DNA of 64,000 bases from NCBI GenBank assembly GCA_964654825.1, contig CAZZKG010000004.1:1-64000 (forward strand), read 5' to 3'. Below the pieces are notes generated by a model. It was not told where the DNA came from and did not search any database. It saw only the letters and a program-made list of their open reading frames with translations. Of this stretch, positions 43,473 through 53,042 are shown piece after piece. The first letter of the stretch is position 1. Each line of letters starts with the position of its first letter. This DNA comes from CAZZKG01 sp964654825. GTDB lineage: Bacteria; Gemmatimonadota; CAZMKB01. Both the position numbers and the translations under genes were made by a program.

Positions 43473-45569
43473 ATGTACTTTAATATTAAAATCTCAATGG
43501 CGGCAAGCGGAAATAAAATCAGTATATTGATAGCCAACAGAATTTGTGTTACAGGTGTTCTGCTCATGATACAGTTTATTCTGCTGAGCAGCACAGCGCT
43601 CTCCACGAATGAATACACTCACTCCAGGATGGATGCTGTCCTTCTTTCATTGCAGGATGTGCTCGAAAAATCAGATATCCATGCTGCAGGTAGATGGGGT
43701 GAAGACAGGGGGTTAAGATTTCGGAACGATCTGGTGAATGTTGAGATAATATCCAGCGACCAGATGCCTATGCCGGTATCCCGGATAGAGAGCTTCGGCG
43801 GTCATGCTGATGCCACCTGGCGAAATCAACATAGCGCCTGGTTGCCTGTTTCCAGGCTCAGGGAAATTGCTGATGTTATCGAAGACACATATTACATCCG
43901 ACGCCCGGCAGAACCATATCCCGATGAGGTTTACAGCGAGGCTCCTTATGTGACCGGTGTTGATGAATATCAAAAGGCCGGCTATGATGGCTCCGGCGTG
44001 GTCATAGGCATAATTGATTTGGGATTCGCCCAATTAACCGCCGCGGAGAATAACGGCGATATTCCTCCTGATCCCGCTCAGCGCACGGATACCGATTATA
44101 CCGGTCAGGGAATGGAATCAGGGAATCTCGTCCATGGCACTTCCTGTGCGGAGATAATTTATGATATGGCTCCCGGCGCAACCTACAGGCTATACAAAAT
44201 ATCCAACAGCGTCCATATGGGATTGGCTGTTGATGATGGCATCGCCAATGGCGTTAACATCTGGAGTCACTCACTGGGCTGGTATAACAGGGGGTGGCAC
44301 GATGATACGGGGGAACCTTGTGTCGTCGCCAATTTGGCTTCACAGAACAATCAAATATTCTGTACATCCGCAGGCAATCGTGCCCGTGCTCACTGGCAGG
44401 GTCATTATGTTGATACTGATGGGGACAATCTCCATGAGTGGTTGAGCAGGGATGAATACAATCGTGTGCCCGAACCGGGTTATAGCATAGCCGACGGCGG
44501 TACCTTCTGGGTTTCACTGCAATGGAACACGGATGACGGCGACATTGATAACTACGATTTATATCTATTCGACGATGATAATGGCGGTGGTCTCCTGGCA
44601 TCAAGCGAAAACGCCGGTGAGAATTACGAGTTTATTTCCTACACAAATAATTCCGGGGCATCGGAGGATTATTGGATTTCTGTAGAATTCATTTCCGGTG
44701 ATGAGGCTGAGTTTGAGATTTACTCCAGTCTTATCCATGGTTTTGAATTTCGCACAGCATCGAACAGTATATCCTCCCCCTGTAACGCTACCGGTGAGAA
44801 TGTTATATCATCGGGAGCGGTGGATGTGGATTTTTTTGATCAGCCGCATCCTGACATAATGTATTACAGCTCTCAGGGACCGACCAATGATGGCGCCGTT
44901 CGTCCCACAATTACGGGACCCACCAATTGCTCAACCTTTTCATCAGGTGAATTCGGAGGGACTTCCTGCGCGGCGCCCAACATTGCCGGCGGCGCCGCAG
45001 TAAGATGGGATTACGAACCGTATCCCAGCGCCACCGTCGTAAGGGAATATCTTCTGGCGACGGCGCTCGCCAACAAAGATTGGGGAGAGCCCTATAATGA
45101 TAACGTTTATGGTCATGGAGGTCTGTATTTGGATCCACCATCGGAGGTGAGCATCAGAATGATCACCAATCTGACTCCGCCGATATTGGTGCCAGCCGGT
45201 TCCAGTTTTTATTACACTGGCATACTACATAACAATACAGACATGGCGCAAATTGTGGATGTTGGAATTCTGATCCGGCGGCCTGATGGGGATCCCTATG
45301 GTCCCGTAAAACGGTATAATAATGTCCCCCTGGAGCCCGGGGAAGAGATAGTCATTGAAAGTATAGAGCAGCAAGTACCGCTTGTGGCACCCGATGGGGA
45401 ATATTGGTATGTCGCCATTTGTGGCGAACTTCCATCAACTCTGATCGATTCTGATTCCTTTCAGTTTATCGTTTATCATGAATCAGGAAGGCATAAGAGC
45501 GGTACGAATTGGAACCTCACCGACTGGTTTGGAGAACCTTCCAGGGCATCACCTCAGCAATCTGACTGA
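43473..45569 (+). CDS. Secreted subtilisin-like serine protease (S8)
   Basis: A 698-residue exported protease. The catalytic triad is complete: D182 in GIIDLGFAQ, H221 in NLVHGTSC and S498 in FGGTSCAAPNIAGG. An insert of about 110 residues between His and Ser (around 330-440) resembles a beta-sandwich pre-peptidase C-terminal domain. After the protease domain, from residue about 560, comes the Ig-like domain (SIRMITNLTPPILVPAGSSF onward) that also ends the propeller protein at 14337. No sorting domain follows; the chain stops after a polar tail. The gene is visibly A+T-richer than its neighbours and sits beside the hairpin element at 43241, which hints at transfer. The exact start is uncertain: three in-frame ATGs lie before the signal-like helix and none has a clear binding site. 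Confidence 0.82.
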   Translation: MYFNIKISMAASGNKISILIANRICVTGVLLMIQFILLSSTALSTNEYTHSRMDAVLLSLQDVLEKSDIHAAGRWGEDRGLRFRNDLVNVEIISSDQMPMPVSRIESFGGHADATWRNQHSAWLPVSRLREIADVIEDTYYIRRPAEPYPDEVYSEAPYVTGVDEYQKAGYDGSGVVIGIIDLGFAQLTAAENNGDIPPDPAQRTDTDYTGQGMESGNLVHGTSCAEIIYDMAPGATYRLYKISNSVHMGLAVDDGIANGVNIWSHSLGWYNRGWHDDTGEPCVVANLASQNNQIFCTSAGNRARAHWQGHYVDTDGDNLHEWLSRDEYNRVPEPGYSIADGGTFWVSLQWNTDDGDIDNYDLYLFDDDNGGGLLASSENAGENYEFISYTNNSGASEDYWISVEFISGDEAEFEIYSSLIHGFEFRTASNSISSPCNATGENVISSGAVDVDFFDQPHPDIMYYSSQGPTNDGAVRPTITGPTNCSTFSSGEFGGTSCAAPNIAGGAAVRWDYEPYPSATVVREYLLATALANKDWGEPYNDNVYGHGGLYLDPPSEVSIRMITNLTPPILVPAGSSFYYTGILHNNTDMAQIVDVGILIRRPDGDPYGPVKRYNNVPLEPGEEIVIESIEQQVPLVAPDGEYWYVAICGELPSTLIDSDSFQFIVYHESGRHKSGTNWNLTDWFGEPSRASPQQSD

Positions 45570-45570
45570 T

Positions 45571-45603
45571 AATGGATATCAGATCTCCCGAGATATGAGA
45601 TTC
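45571..45603. terminator. Hairpin between convergent genes
   Basis: ATCTC / GAGAT core stem (45583-45587 and 45590-45594) with partly paired flanks, between the subtilase and the small barrel gene. Confidence 0.4.
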
Positions 45604-45618
45604 CGCGTGACACAATTC

Positions 45619-46128
45619 TCAGAAGAAAATCGACACTCCGTTGAGAACGCCGAAATTATTGATTCCACCGTTCTCGAAGCTCTGACGCGTATAATATGCC
45701 TGCAGCGAAAAAGCCCCTCCGCCTTCGGTGACAAAAATCTTTACACCGGCGTATCCGCCGAAAATGATGGGATTGTCATCACCACGTCCATAACCGAAAC
45801 CGATTTGCGTACCGATGTAGGGCACAGTTCTGGAATCATACGAGTGAGGAAAATGAATGGACAGGAAACCTGATAATTCTCCAAAAGCGTCCGTATTCTC
45901 CGCTTTCAGTATCGAGAAATTGGCACCCAACTCGAAGTTGTCATTGATAAAATAACCGTTTGCCATTGCAAGCTGGAACAAAGTGTAGGATCCACCCCCC
46001 GCACTCATAACATTCAATCCGCCGGTGATATTTGCTTCATGTAATCCTTTACTTACTTGTCCGAAGCCAGGGCAGCTGAAGATAAAAAGAAACACTGGGA
46101 ACAAAAGAACATGACCTGGTTTCCTCAT
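45619..46128 (-). CDS. Small outer-membrane beta-barrel protein
   Basis: A 169-residue exported protein, signal peptide about 6-23 ending PGFGQ. The mature part has about eight amphipathic strands (YTLFQLAMANGYFINDNFEL onward, FLSIHFPH, VPYIGTQIGFGYG, FGGYAGVKIFV) and ends in aromatic VSIFF, as expected for an OmpX/OmpW-like eight-stranded barrel. No function can be assigned. AAGGGGAA lies just before the ATG, and a promoter is at 46193-46221. It converges with the subtilase gene. Confidence 0.75.
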   Translation of the reverse strand: MRKPGHVLLFPVFLFIFSCPGFGQVSKGLHEANITGGLNVMSAGGGSYTLFQLAMANGYFINDNFELGANFSILKAENTDAFGELSGFLSIHFPHSYDSRTVPYIGTQIGFGYGRGDDNPIIFGGYAGVKIFVTEGGGAFSLQAYYTRQSFENGGINNFGVLNGVSIFF

Positions 46129-46556
46129 AGCATTTCCCCTTCCTCATTATGAGTCATACCTTCATGGTACGGCGACATACCGGAACGTACTAATAATATC
46201 ATACGGGGATTGTGTAATCAAGATTTCCTCTCGCATCATAGTACGCATCTATTGCAGGATCCAGTAATCTTTTCATGTTTTGAACCATCGGCGGTCGAAG
46301 ACGCTCGCATAATCAACCTATCTGGAATTGCAACCCTCAGATAAGCAATTGATTAGAGCAGCAAGTACAGGAGGTCTTATTATTATCCGGTGGTACATAA
46401 ATTGCGACCTTATGAAAAATGGTAAGTAAGTATTTTCACGCCTTGAGAAATTTGAATCACAAACACGGGGGGAATTGTATCTGAAAAGAGGGCAGTACGT
46501 TATAGCATAGAGTGAAGCAGGCAATGGACCACTGCAGGAACAACTCACGGAGAAGA
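46129..46556. other. Intergenic region before the PilW-like gene
   Basis: No gene. It contains the leftward promoter (46193-46221). No tRNA or regulatory RNA was recognised, and no convincing promoter for the PilW-like gene was found. Confidence 0.5.
46193..46221 (-). promoter_or_regulatory. Promoter of the small barrel gene
   Basis: Minus strand: TTGATT at 46216-46221, 17-bp spacer, TATTAT at 46193-46198. Confidence 0.6.
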
Positions 46557-47450
46557 ATGTCCGGGACCCCGGAGGGGTTTACGCTTCCTGAGATAGTTAT
46601 TTCCCTCGCTGTATTCTCCATCATTTCTCTGTTTTCATTCGAGATATTTCGCATCGATCACAAAGTCTTCACCGTACAGGATGAAGTTGTTGAAATGCAG
46701 CAGAATGCCCGGATCGCGCTGGATCAGCTGGTGAGGAGTATTAGGATGGCCGGTTCTGGTGTCCCGCAGGGTGGCGTCAACTCAGACGTTGGCTACATGT
46801 TCTCAATCGTCCCGGGGGACGGTGGCGGTACCAATCCGGATACTGTCAGCATCCTGGTAAACTTCAAAAATGCTCAGACAAAATTATCTGACCCGATGCC
46901 CAACGAAAGCGCCGAATTAAAAGTAGTCGATGCGAGTGATTTCGAAGTCGGCGCGATCGCAATGATTGCCGGCTCCACTGATCAGGGAATACCTGCTGCG
47001 GAGATTTTTCAGATAACCCACATCTCCACCAACGGCCAGCATATGCTGCAGCACAACAAATCCGAACCGTGGAATGCGGATCAGAAACTCGACTACTCCT
47101 TCATACCACCCTCAACAGTGACAATGATGACTCACTGTAAATTCTACATCGACCAGTCAGACAGCCTGCACCCCAAACTGGTGCTGGTGGAAAATCTGGG
47201 TTCTCCTCAGGTGATCGCTGACAACATGGAGAATTTCCAGGTTGTTTACGACCTGTCCAACGGGGAGAAGGATGTCCCGGATCCGGGATTCCTGTTCCTG
47301 ATCAGAAAAACCACGATATCGATTGTCGCGCGATCAGACTCCGGTGATCCCCAGTGGAGTTCGGGAATTGATTCGAGAACAGGAACCAGCGACAACTACC
47401 GGAGGCTGGCGTTTACCACCGACATACAGATGCGAAATCTCAAGAAATGA
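46557..47450 (+). CDS. PilW-like type IV pilus minor prepilin
   Basis: A 297-residue prepilin-like protein. With the ATG at 46557 (ACGGAGAAGA just upstream) the leader is seven residues, MSGTPEG, followed by the prepilin peptidase site G/FTLPEIVISLAVFSI with Glu at +5 and a hydrophobic helix. The body, with QNARIALDQLVRSIRMAGSG after the helix, and a long beta-rich C-terminal domain fits PilW/PilV-type minor pilins of type IV pili or type II secretion. An upstream GTG 15 codons earlier would lengthen the leader unnaturally. No other pil gene is nearby, so it is an orphan. Confidence 0.82.
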   Translation: MSGTPEGFTLPEIVISLAVFSIISLFSFEIFRIDHKVFTVQDEVVEMQQNARIALDQLVRSIRMAGSGVPQGGVNSDVGYMFSIVPGDGGGTNPDTVSILVNFKNAQTKLSDPMPNESAELKVVDASDFEVGAIAMIAGSTDQGIPAAEIFQITHISTNGQHMLQHNKSEPWNADQKLDYSFIPPSTVTMMTHCKFYIDQSDSLHPKLVLVENLGSPQVIADNMENFQVVYDLSNGEKDVPDPGFLFLIRKTTISIVARSDSGDPQWSSGIDSRTGTSDNYRRLAFTTDIQMRNLKK

Positions 47451-47520
47451 CTCATCGTGATAGTATGGACTAACGGCCGGTGTGCGGGAGAAAGGTCGAG
47501 TTTCAGGCCCCGATGAAATC

Positions 47521-47538
47521 CTGAGGGCAGACCCTCAG
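47521..47538. terminator. Bidirectional terminator hairpin
   Basis: CTGAGGG / CCCTCAG, a perfect 7-bp stem with the tetraloop CAGA, five bases after the stop of the leftward phosphodiesterase gene and downstream of the PilW-like gene. Confidence 0.65.
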
Positions 47539-47542
47539 TGCT

Positions 47543-49825
47543 TCATTTGATATAACCGAGAGCTCGTAAGCTTTCCATCTCTTCTTCAGAAAGAGTGCTT
47601 TCGTCCAGCTCCTCCCGGATGACCTGGAGGTGATCGTACGACTCTACCCACTTTTTATTACGAGACTGAAGGAATTCATCTTTGAGGAGATTGGGATGGA
47701 GTTTCCCGTCCATGTCCTTCGCGATCGGCAGGTCGAAGAGAGAGAGCAGAGTAGGTGTGAGATCCAGCGTCGTCACCTCCTCACGGAGGTTGAAAAACCT
47801 GCAGGCTCTTTCGAGATATCCATTCAACAGTTGCCTGGATTGCCCGACCTTCAGCCGCAGGACGCTGGCAGTCATGGTGTTCGAAGCCGGGATGAGGACA
47901 CCCTGTCTGAACTGAGGTGTACTGAAAACAAAGATACCGAGGTTGGTGTGTTTCCCCGAGATCCCTCTCACTTCGGTGATTTCCTCGATCACATATTCAG
48001 ATCCTTCGATCTCGATGCGAGCATCCTTGTCATAGACACTGACGTCGGGTTGAACCAGCAGATCGACCCGATCAGAATCGAAATTCCTCCCGACATTTTC
48101 CGATCCCACCAATGTTATTTTTTTGAAAAATGGTTTTCCCGACTCGACATCCCTGATGGAACTGAATTTTTTAACAACATCCCGCAGGATGCGTTCGGAT
48201 TCGGGTCCTTTTTTGATCCAGCCGTCCTTTTCCCGTCCCTCGAGGTTCAGCGAAAAAGCAGCTCTGTTCGTCATCGTCAGCGGTGTCAGAGGATAGACCG
48301 TACAGGTCGAAAAATCGATAGCGCCGTCGGGATCAAATTTCAGGAGATCGAGCAGTTCGAGCAAGCGGTAAGAGTCAACGAAAATATTGGGCCGGCGGGC
48401 CGCGTGCTGACCGTGGTCCGAGATCACTATAACCGAAGGATCACCTCCCATACTCTCAATTGTTTCTCCAAGTATTGAGTCGGCTTTGATGTGAAATTCA
48501 TCGATTAGATTCTGGAACGATTCGATATTCTCTTCGGTGAGGTCCCATTCCGGCTCAGTAAGATCCCAGAAGGACCCGTGAAATCTGTCAGGATCACGGT
48601 ACTTCCAGAAAAGATGCTGGACCGCATCGGTTGCATGAGAGTAACAGGCATAGAAATCAAATTTATCGATGGTGGGAAGATACGTGAAAACGCTTCTTTC
48701 GATTTCCAGATCTCCGAGGAGATTTCTGGCAATCACCTGAGGCCCCCTCTTCGACGATCCGAATATCCGTTCCTGAGCCGCTCGTTTTTCCTTCCAGGGC
48801 CTGGCGATATCGACGATCTGCTCTTCGAGAGCCGGAGGATACACCTTCTGGGGCTGTTCGAAAACCAGCATGGAAGCCATGATACCGTTCACCTGTTCCG
48901 GGGGATATGTGACACGCCAGTTTGCGACAGCGACTTTTTTACCGGCATCGGAGAGGATGTTCCATATTGCGGGGACCTTTCTGTCATAACTCCGCGGAGG
49001 CAGGGCGTCGTAGCCCCCTTCCTCAACCTGGACATTCCCCGTAATACCGTGTTTTGACCTTTTCTTCCCGGTCGCCATGTCGGTCCAGATTGCTGATGAG
49101 AGCGCACCGCCGATCGTACGGAAATTCCCGTAGGTACCTCTCTTCATGAGTTTCTCGAGATTCGGCATCCTGCCCGATTCAATGATAGGCATCATCACAT
49201 CCCAGCTGCTGCCATCGATCCCGAAGACGAGTATCGGCCTGTCTACCCCGGTATTCTCCCAGGAGACATCCTCGTTGCCTTCGATCGGTCTCTTCGCCAC
49301 ATTGCTCAACCCGACGAGCAGCGCTCCGAGAACCAGTACGACTGCGAACGCTCGAGCCAGGTCCCTGGCCCTCCCCTTCTCCGACCGTACACCCGCGTTT
49401 GATAACATGCCGAACAGGATAATGACAACCGAGAATACGATAACACCGATAATCACAACTCGAGAACTAATGATACCTGCGGGTGTAGGATTGATTCCCA
49501 ACGGTATCTTTGGATAGACCCCGCCGGCCATGGTGAAATACACTCCGAGAAAAACGGCGACAGGTACAAGGTCACGTAGCAGCCTGACCAGCCCTCGTGA
49601 TTTTACAACATAGAAGAACACCAACATCACAAATGAAGAGAAGAATCCGATGGCGGCACCTGATGCTGCGTAGAAAGAGAGAATCTGCAGAAGGTAAATG
49701 AGTTTCGCTTCGAGATCGACAAGAAGAACGGGCATACCCTGATGAAGAAGCTCGAGTAACCCGGTTACCAGGCCGCACAAAGAGATGATGAATACTGATC
49801 TGACGAAACCCCATCTTGTAACCAT
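47543..49825 (-). CDS. Membrane-bound alkaline-phosphatase-superfamily phosphodiesterase
   Basis: A 760-residue enzyme with five or six N-terminal membrane helices (within residues 1-180) and a large soluble domain of the type I phosphodiesterase/nucleotide pyrophosphatase family. The metal and nucleophile segment is FGIDGSSWDVMMPIIESGRM (about 198-217), the nucleophile region follows in ALSSAIWTDMATGK, further ligands are in CYSHATDAVQHLFWKY and in VISDHGQHA. Family members cleave or transfer phosphate esters of lipids, nucleotides or glycans. It is the last gene of the seven-gene operon, 16 bp after its soluble paralogue. Both end in the same motif, L(R/K)-x-LGY-hydrophobic. The substrate is unknown. 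Confidence 0.85.
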   Translation of the reverse strand: MVTRWGFVRSVFIISLCGLVTGLLELLHQGMPVLLVDLEAKLIYLLQILSFYAASGAAIGFFSSFVMLVFFYVVKSRGLVRLLRDLVPVAVFLGVYFTMAGGVYPKIPLGINPTPAGIISSRVVIIGVIVFSVVIILFGMLSNAGVRSEKGRARDLARAFAVVLVLGALLVGLSNVAKRPIEGNEDVSWENTGVDRPILVFGIDGSSWDVMMPIIESGRMPNLEKLMKRGTYGNFRTIGGALSSAIWTDMATGKKRSKHGITGNVQVEEGGYDALPPRSYDRKVPAIWNILSDAGKKVAVANWRVTYPPEQVNGIMASMLVFEQPQKVYPPALEEQIVDIARPWKEKRAAQERIFGSSKRGPQVIARNLLGDLEIERSVFTYLPTIDKFDFYACYSHATDAVQHLFWKYRDPDRFHGSFWDLTEPEWDLTEENIESFQNLIDEFHIKADSILGETIESMGGDPSVIVISDHGQHAARRPNIFVDSYRLLELLDLLKFDPDGAIDFSTCTVYPLTPLTMTNRAAFSLNLEGREKDGWIKKGPESERILRDVVKKFSSIRDVESGKPFFKKITLVGSENVGRNFDSDRVDLLVQPDVSVYDKDARIEIEGSEYVIEEITEVRGISGKHTNLGIFVFSTPQFRQGVLIPASNTMTASVLRLKVGQSRQLLNGYLERACRFFNLREEVTTLDLTPTLLSLFDLPIAKDMDGKLHPNLLKDEFLQSRNKKWVESYDHLQVIREELDESTLSEEEMESLRALGYIK

Positions 49826-49840
49826 GTGAACGTATTCCCC

Positions 49841-51517
49841 CTAACCGAGATATCCCAATCCCTTGAGCAGATTGAGTATGTCCTCCTCCTCTTCCTTCGT
49901 GTATCCAGCATCATCTCGTGAAAGGTGTAAGGCGTCTTCACCTGTAGTGCGGATCGGATGTTCGGAGAGGAGATTATCTTCGAAAATCTCTACCAGAACT
50001 TTCCCGTCCATGTTCTCGAGGACGGGGTGATCCATAATATATAGAACCGTGGCCGGAATGTCCATAATCGAGGCTTTTTCGATTCTCATCCCCGGTTTCA
50101 CTCCACCAACCCGTATCAGCACGATACCGTCCATCCGGTGAGTACCGGACATCCCGAAAAATGTTCTGTCGTCGAAGATGTGATCGACATCCAACCGCTT
50201 GGTAATATGATAGCTGAGTCCGGATATCATAAAATACACATCAGCCGCCAGAGAAACATTTTGTCCCTGAAAAAGGTTTTCCTTTACGTCGGCTCTGTCA
50301 ACCAGTTTCTCCCCTGTTCTGTCATCACGGAGTCCTTCTAGATCTCTTATGATCTGTGAGGTGAGTGTCCTGTACTCGTCACCCTCAGCCACGATACCCT
50401 CCGGTTCTCTCCCTTTCAGATTGACACTTACGCCATAGAGATTCGAATATGCCTTCGTTCGAGACCATATGATATCATCCTCATCAGGAATCCTCTTGAT
50501 AAATGGCCGCGGCAGCGGATATTCTCTGAGGCCGGTCGGCAAGAAAGATGAGAACTTTCGTAGACCGAACTTCGAAAATAGATTGCCGATCGTTGTTCTT
50601 CGAGCGGTTATCCGAGGAGTCTTCTTGAGGACGAGATAACCCTTTTCGATGAGCCAGCGATTGAGATGAAAGTCTCTGATGTAGGGCCCGAACCCATGAT
50701 CGGACATGATCACGACATGATAATCTGGAGCCGCCTCCAGGAGTTGACCGATTTTGCGGTCGAGCTCTTCATACGCATCTTCGATCACCGTTTTAAATCT
50801 CCCCGCACCTTCATCGGAGTATCCGGGATGGGATGAAGAGATGAATTTCCAGAAATAGTGCTGTACTCTGTCCACGATACTGTATACGACGGAAAAAAGG
50901 TCGGGTTTTTCTTTCTCGAGCAGGTAGAGGACGGCCCTTTGCCTCCGCTCGAGTGCGTCGTAGAGTTCGGACAGGAGCTTGTCGTACAGTTCGAAAGCAT
51001 CAGCAGGATCTGCAAGATGAGCACTGAATTTACTGTAATCGACGTCAACGATATATCCACCGACCTCGTTCTCGATTTCAGCAAGCAGTTCCTGAGGATA
51101 GCAGAAATCCCTGGCATCGGGCGGCAGGGGAATCCCGGAGACCATCACACCATTGAGCTTCTCCGGCGGATAGGTCATGGGCATATTGATCGAGCACACG
51201 CGGCGTCCGGCCCTCGAGAGGATTCTGAAGAGGGTAGGCTCGTCATTGTCGATCGACGTACACACTTTCAGCGCGTACTGGCCGGGTTCCCGGCGGAGAA
51301 AATCGTAAATACCGGTTTTACCGGGATTCTTCCCCGTCATGAAAGAGATCCATGCGGGTGGAGTGTTGGGAATGACGGTAGATTCGAGTGGCCCGGCTGC
51401 TCCTTCGGCCCTGAGCTTCTCCAGCGTCGGGAGCCTCCCCTTGTCGATGAGAGGATCAATGATCCGCCAGGTCGCCCCGTCAATCCCTATGAGAAGCAGT
51501 TTTTTTTGATTCATCAA
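49841..51517 (-). CDS. Soluble alkaline-phosphatase-superfamily phosphodiesterase
   Basis: A 558-residue enzyme of the same family without membrane helices or signal. N-terminal LLLIGIDGATWRIIDPLIDK carries the first metal ligand, the nucleophile segment is STVIPNTPPAWISFMTGKNP with the catalytic Thr, and the later ligands are in SIVDRVQHYFW and MSDHGFGPY. The C-terminus reads LNLLKGLGYLG, like its membrane paralogue. Its start overlaps the end of the radical SAM gene by 38 bases. This type of enzyme is often found near B12-binding radical SAM and glycan or lipid genes in environmental bacteria, with unknown substrate. Start uncertain by one codon (MM). Confidence 0.85.
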   Translation of the reverse strand: MMNQKKLLLIGIDGATWRIIDPLIDKGRLPTLEKLRAEGAAGPLESTVIPNTPPAWISFMTGKNPGKTGIYDFLRREPGQYALKVCTSIDNDEPTLFRILSRAGRRVCSINMPMTYPPEKLNGVMVSGIPLPPDARDFCYPQELLAEIENEVGGYIVDVDYSKFSAHLADPADAFELYDKLLSELYDALERRQRAVLYLLEKEKPDLFSVVYSIVDRVQHYFWKFISSSHPGYSDEGAGRFKTVIEDAYEELDRKIGQLLEAAPDYHVVIMSDHGFGPYIRDFHLNRWLIEKGYLVLKKTPRITARRTTIGNLFSKFGLRKFSSFLPTGLREYPLPRPFIKRIPDEDDIIWSRTKAYSNLYGVSVNLKGREPEGIVAEGDEYRTLTSQIIRDLEGLRDDRTGEKLVDRADVKENLFQGQNVSLAADVYFMISGLSYHITKRLDVDHIFDDRTFFGMSGTHRMDGIVLIRVGGVKPGMRIEKASIMDIPATVLYIMDHPVLENMDGKVLVEIFEDNLLSEHPIRTTGEDALHLSRDDAGYTKEEEEDILNLLKGLGYLG

Positions 51518-52952
51518 CGAGCTCGAGCGATGGTCGGGACCTGAACAATCCGGAGATGCTTCTGTATACCAGGACGAGACTACCGAGCGTGAACGAAATC
51601 AGGAAGAGAGGAATTTTGTATTTACGCGGAAATCTCACCCTCTTGTAATTATAGTTGAGTTTGAATGCGACGTGCTCGTGGTAGTATCGGTTCAGCATCT
51701 TCAGGGGCAGGTACTCCCAGGTGAACAATGCATCGATGGCGGGNNNNNNNNNNNNNNNNNNNNNNNNNNNNNNNNNNNNNNNNNNNNNNNNNNNNNNNNN
51801 NNNNNNNNNNNNNNNNNNNNNNNNNNNNNNNNNNNNNNNNNNNGCATTCAATTTGATGGTGTCGAGGATCTTCCACTTGTCTTCATTCGGAAGGCCCAGG
51901 ATATTTTCGGTCATGATCGATATGTTCGAATTGTCGATCTTTTTGCAAATCTTGAATATCTTCTCGTTCGACATCGGCCTGTTGAGGATCTCCCTCCGGA
52001 TTTCGGGATTCCCGCTCTGAATGCCGAGCGACATCATGACACACCCCGCGTCCCTCATGAGCTCGATCCGTTCATCATCCAGCATGTCGATCTTCCCGTA
52101 GCAGTGGAACGGAAGTCCGATCTCTTTTTTATACATCGGCAGAAACTCCCTGCTCCATTCTTTCCTCAATGTGAGAATGTCGTCCCAGAACCTGAACTGC
52201 GTGATGCTCGGGTGGTCCTTCAATAATCTCTTCAACTCATCCACTACCCTTTCGGGACCTCTGTATCTCACGTACTTCTTCTGATTCGAATAGAGTTTCT
52301 TGAACCGGTGATTACAGCAGTAAGTGCAATCGTATGGACAACCCCGTGATGCCATGACATAGGCGTTGCCGGCAACTAGGACCGAATGGAGGTTGTCAAC
52401 ATCGAAAATATCGAAATCGAAATCCGGCAGTTCATCGAGGTCCTCGATGATCGATCTTACCGGGTTTTCAATGATATCACCATTTCGTTTGATCCAGAGG
52501 TTCTGGATGTCCGAATAATCCCTGTCCCCTTCGAGCCTCTCGCACAACTCCAGAAGAGGGTATTCGCCTTCGCCCCGACACACGATGTCGACTCCTTCAG
52601 TGAGAAGTGTCTCTCTCGGCAGGAGCGTGGGATGGGGTCCCCCGCAGATCACCGGAGCACCGGTCACTTCCTTGGACCAGGAAGCAACGAGTTTCATGTA
52701 AGGATACATCGCGCTCATGCAGGTAATTGCAATCAAGTCGGGTGAATATCGCTTCAATTCTTCCTGGTACTGTTCTCGTGAATATTTTTCGGAGATATGG
52801 ATGAAGCTGGTCTCGTGACCTTCCTTCTTCAGGCAGGCAGAGAGGATCGCGATACCGAAATGCATATTGCCGGTGTATTTTTTAATATTCCACTGCTTGA
52901 ACCACTTGGGATCGAGATCATCGAAATCTGCGTAAACGAGAGTTACTTTCAT
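51480..52952 (-). CDS. B12-binding radical SAM protein (interrupted by assembly gap)
   Basis: An enzyme with an N-terminal cobalamin-binding domain (1-170, including CGGPHPTLLPRE) and a radical SAM barrel with the cluster motif C205-P-Y-D-C209-T-Y-C212. The 100-base gap (51744-51843) removes part of the C-terminal half. Sequence after the gap ends with a membrane helix near RKYKIPLFLISFTLGSLVLV and a polar tail. Both flanks read in one frame across the gap, which need not reflect the real length. B12 radical SAM enzymes methylate or rearrange unactivated carbons, commonly in lipid, antibiotic or hopanoid synthesis. It lies between fabG and the phosphodiesterases. A GGAGGACCAGGAT site precedes the ATG. 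Confidence 0.85.
   Translation of the reverse strand: MKVTLVYADFDDLDPKWFKQWNIKKYTGNMHFGIAILSACLKKEGHETSFIHISEKYSREQYQEELKRYSPDLIAITCMSAMYPYMKLVASWSKEVTGAPVICGGPHPTLLPRETLLTEGVDIVCRGEGEYPLLELCERLEGDRDYSDIQNLWIKRNGDIIENPVRSIIEDLDELPDFDFDIFDVDNLHSVLVAGNAYVMASRGCPYDCTYCCNHRFKKLYSNQKKYVRYRGPERVVDELKRLLKDHPSITQFRFWDDILTLRKEWSREFLPMYKKEIGLPFHCYGKIDMLDDERIELMRDAGCVMMSLGIQSGNPEIRREILNRPMSNEKIFKICKKIDNSNISIMTENILGLPNEDKWKILDTIKLNXXXXXXXXXXXXXXXXXXXXXXXXXXXXXXXXXXPAIDALFTWEYLPLKMLNRYYHEHVAFKLNYNYKRVRFPRKYKIPLFLISFTLGSLVLVYRSISGLFRSRPSLELVDESKKTASHRD
51744..51843. other. Assembly gap (100 Ns)
   Basis: Exactly 100 Ns, the conventional size for a gap of unknown length. It lies within the radical SAM gene, whose real sequence and length are therefore unknown. 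It also shows that the two sides of the window were joined by scaffolding. Confidence 1.
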
Positions 52953-53042
52953 ATCCTGGTCCTCCTCGAGACAGCTTCTTATGTATCAGGGTCGAACGGA
53001 ATAAGTTTTACTATCAAAAGAACATTTGTACACTACTTTCCA

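Noticed and set aside
46326..46350. AATTGC / GCAATT hairpin as a terminator or regulator
   Set aside because: Six base pairs with a 13-nt loop, no gene end next to it, no T-run.
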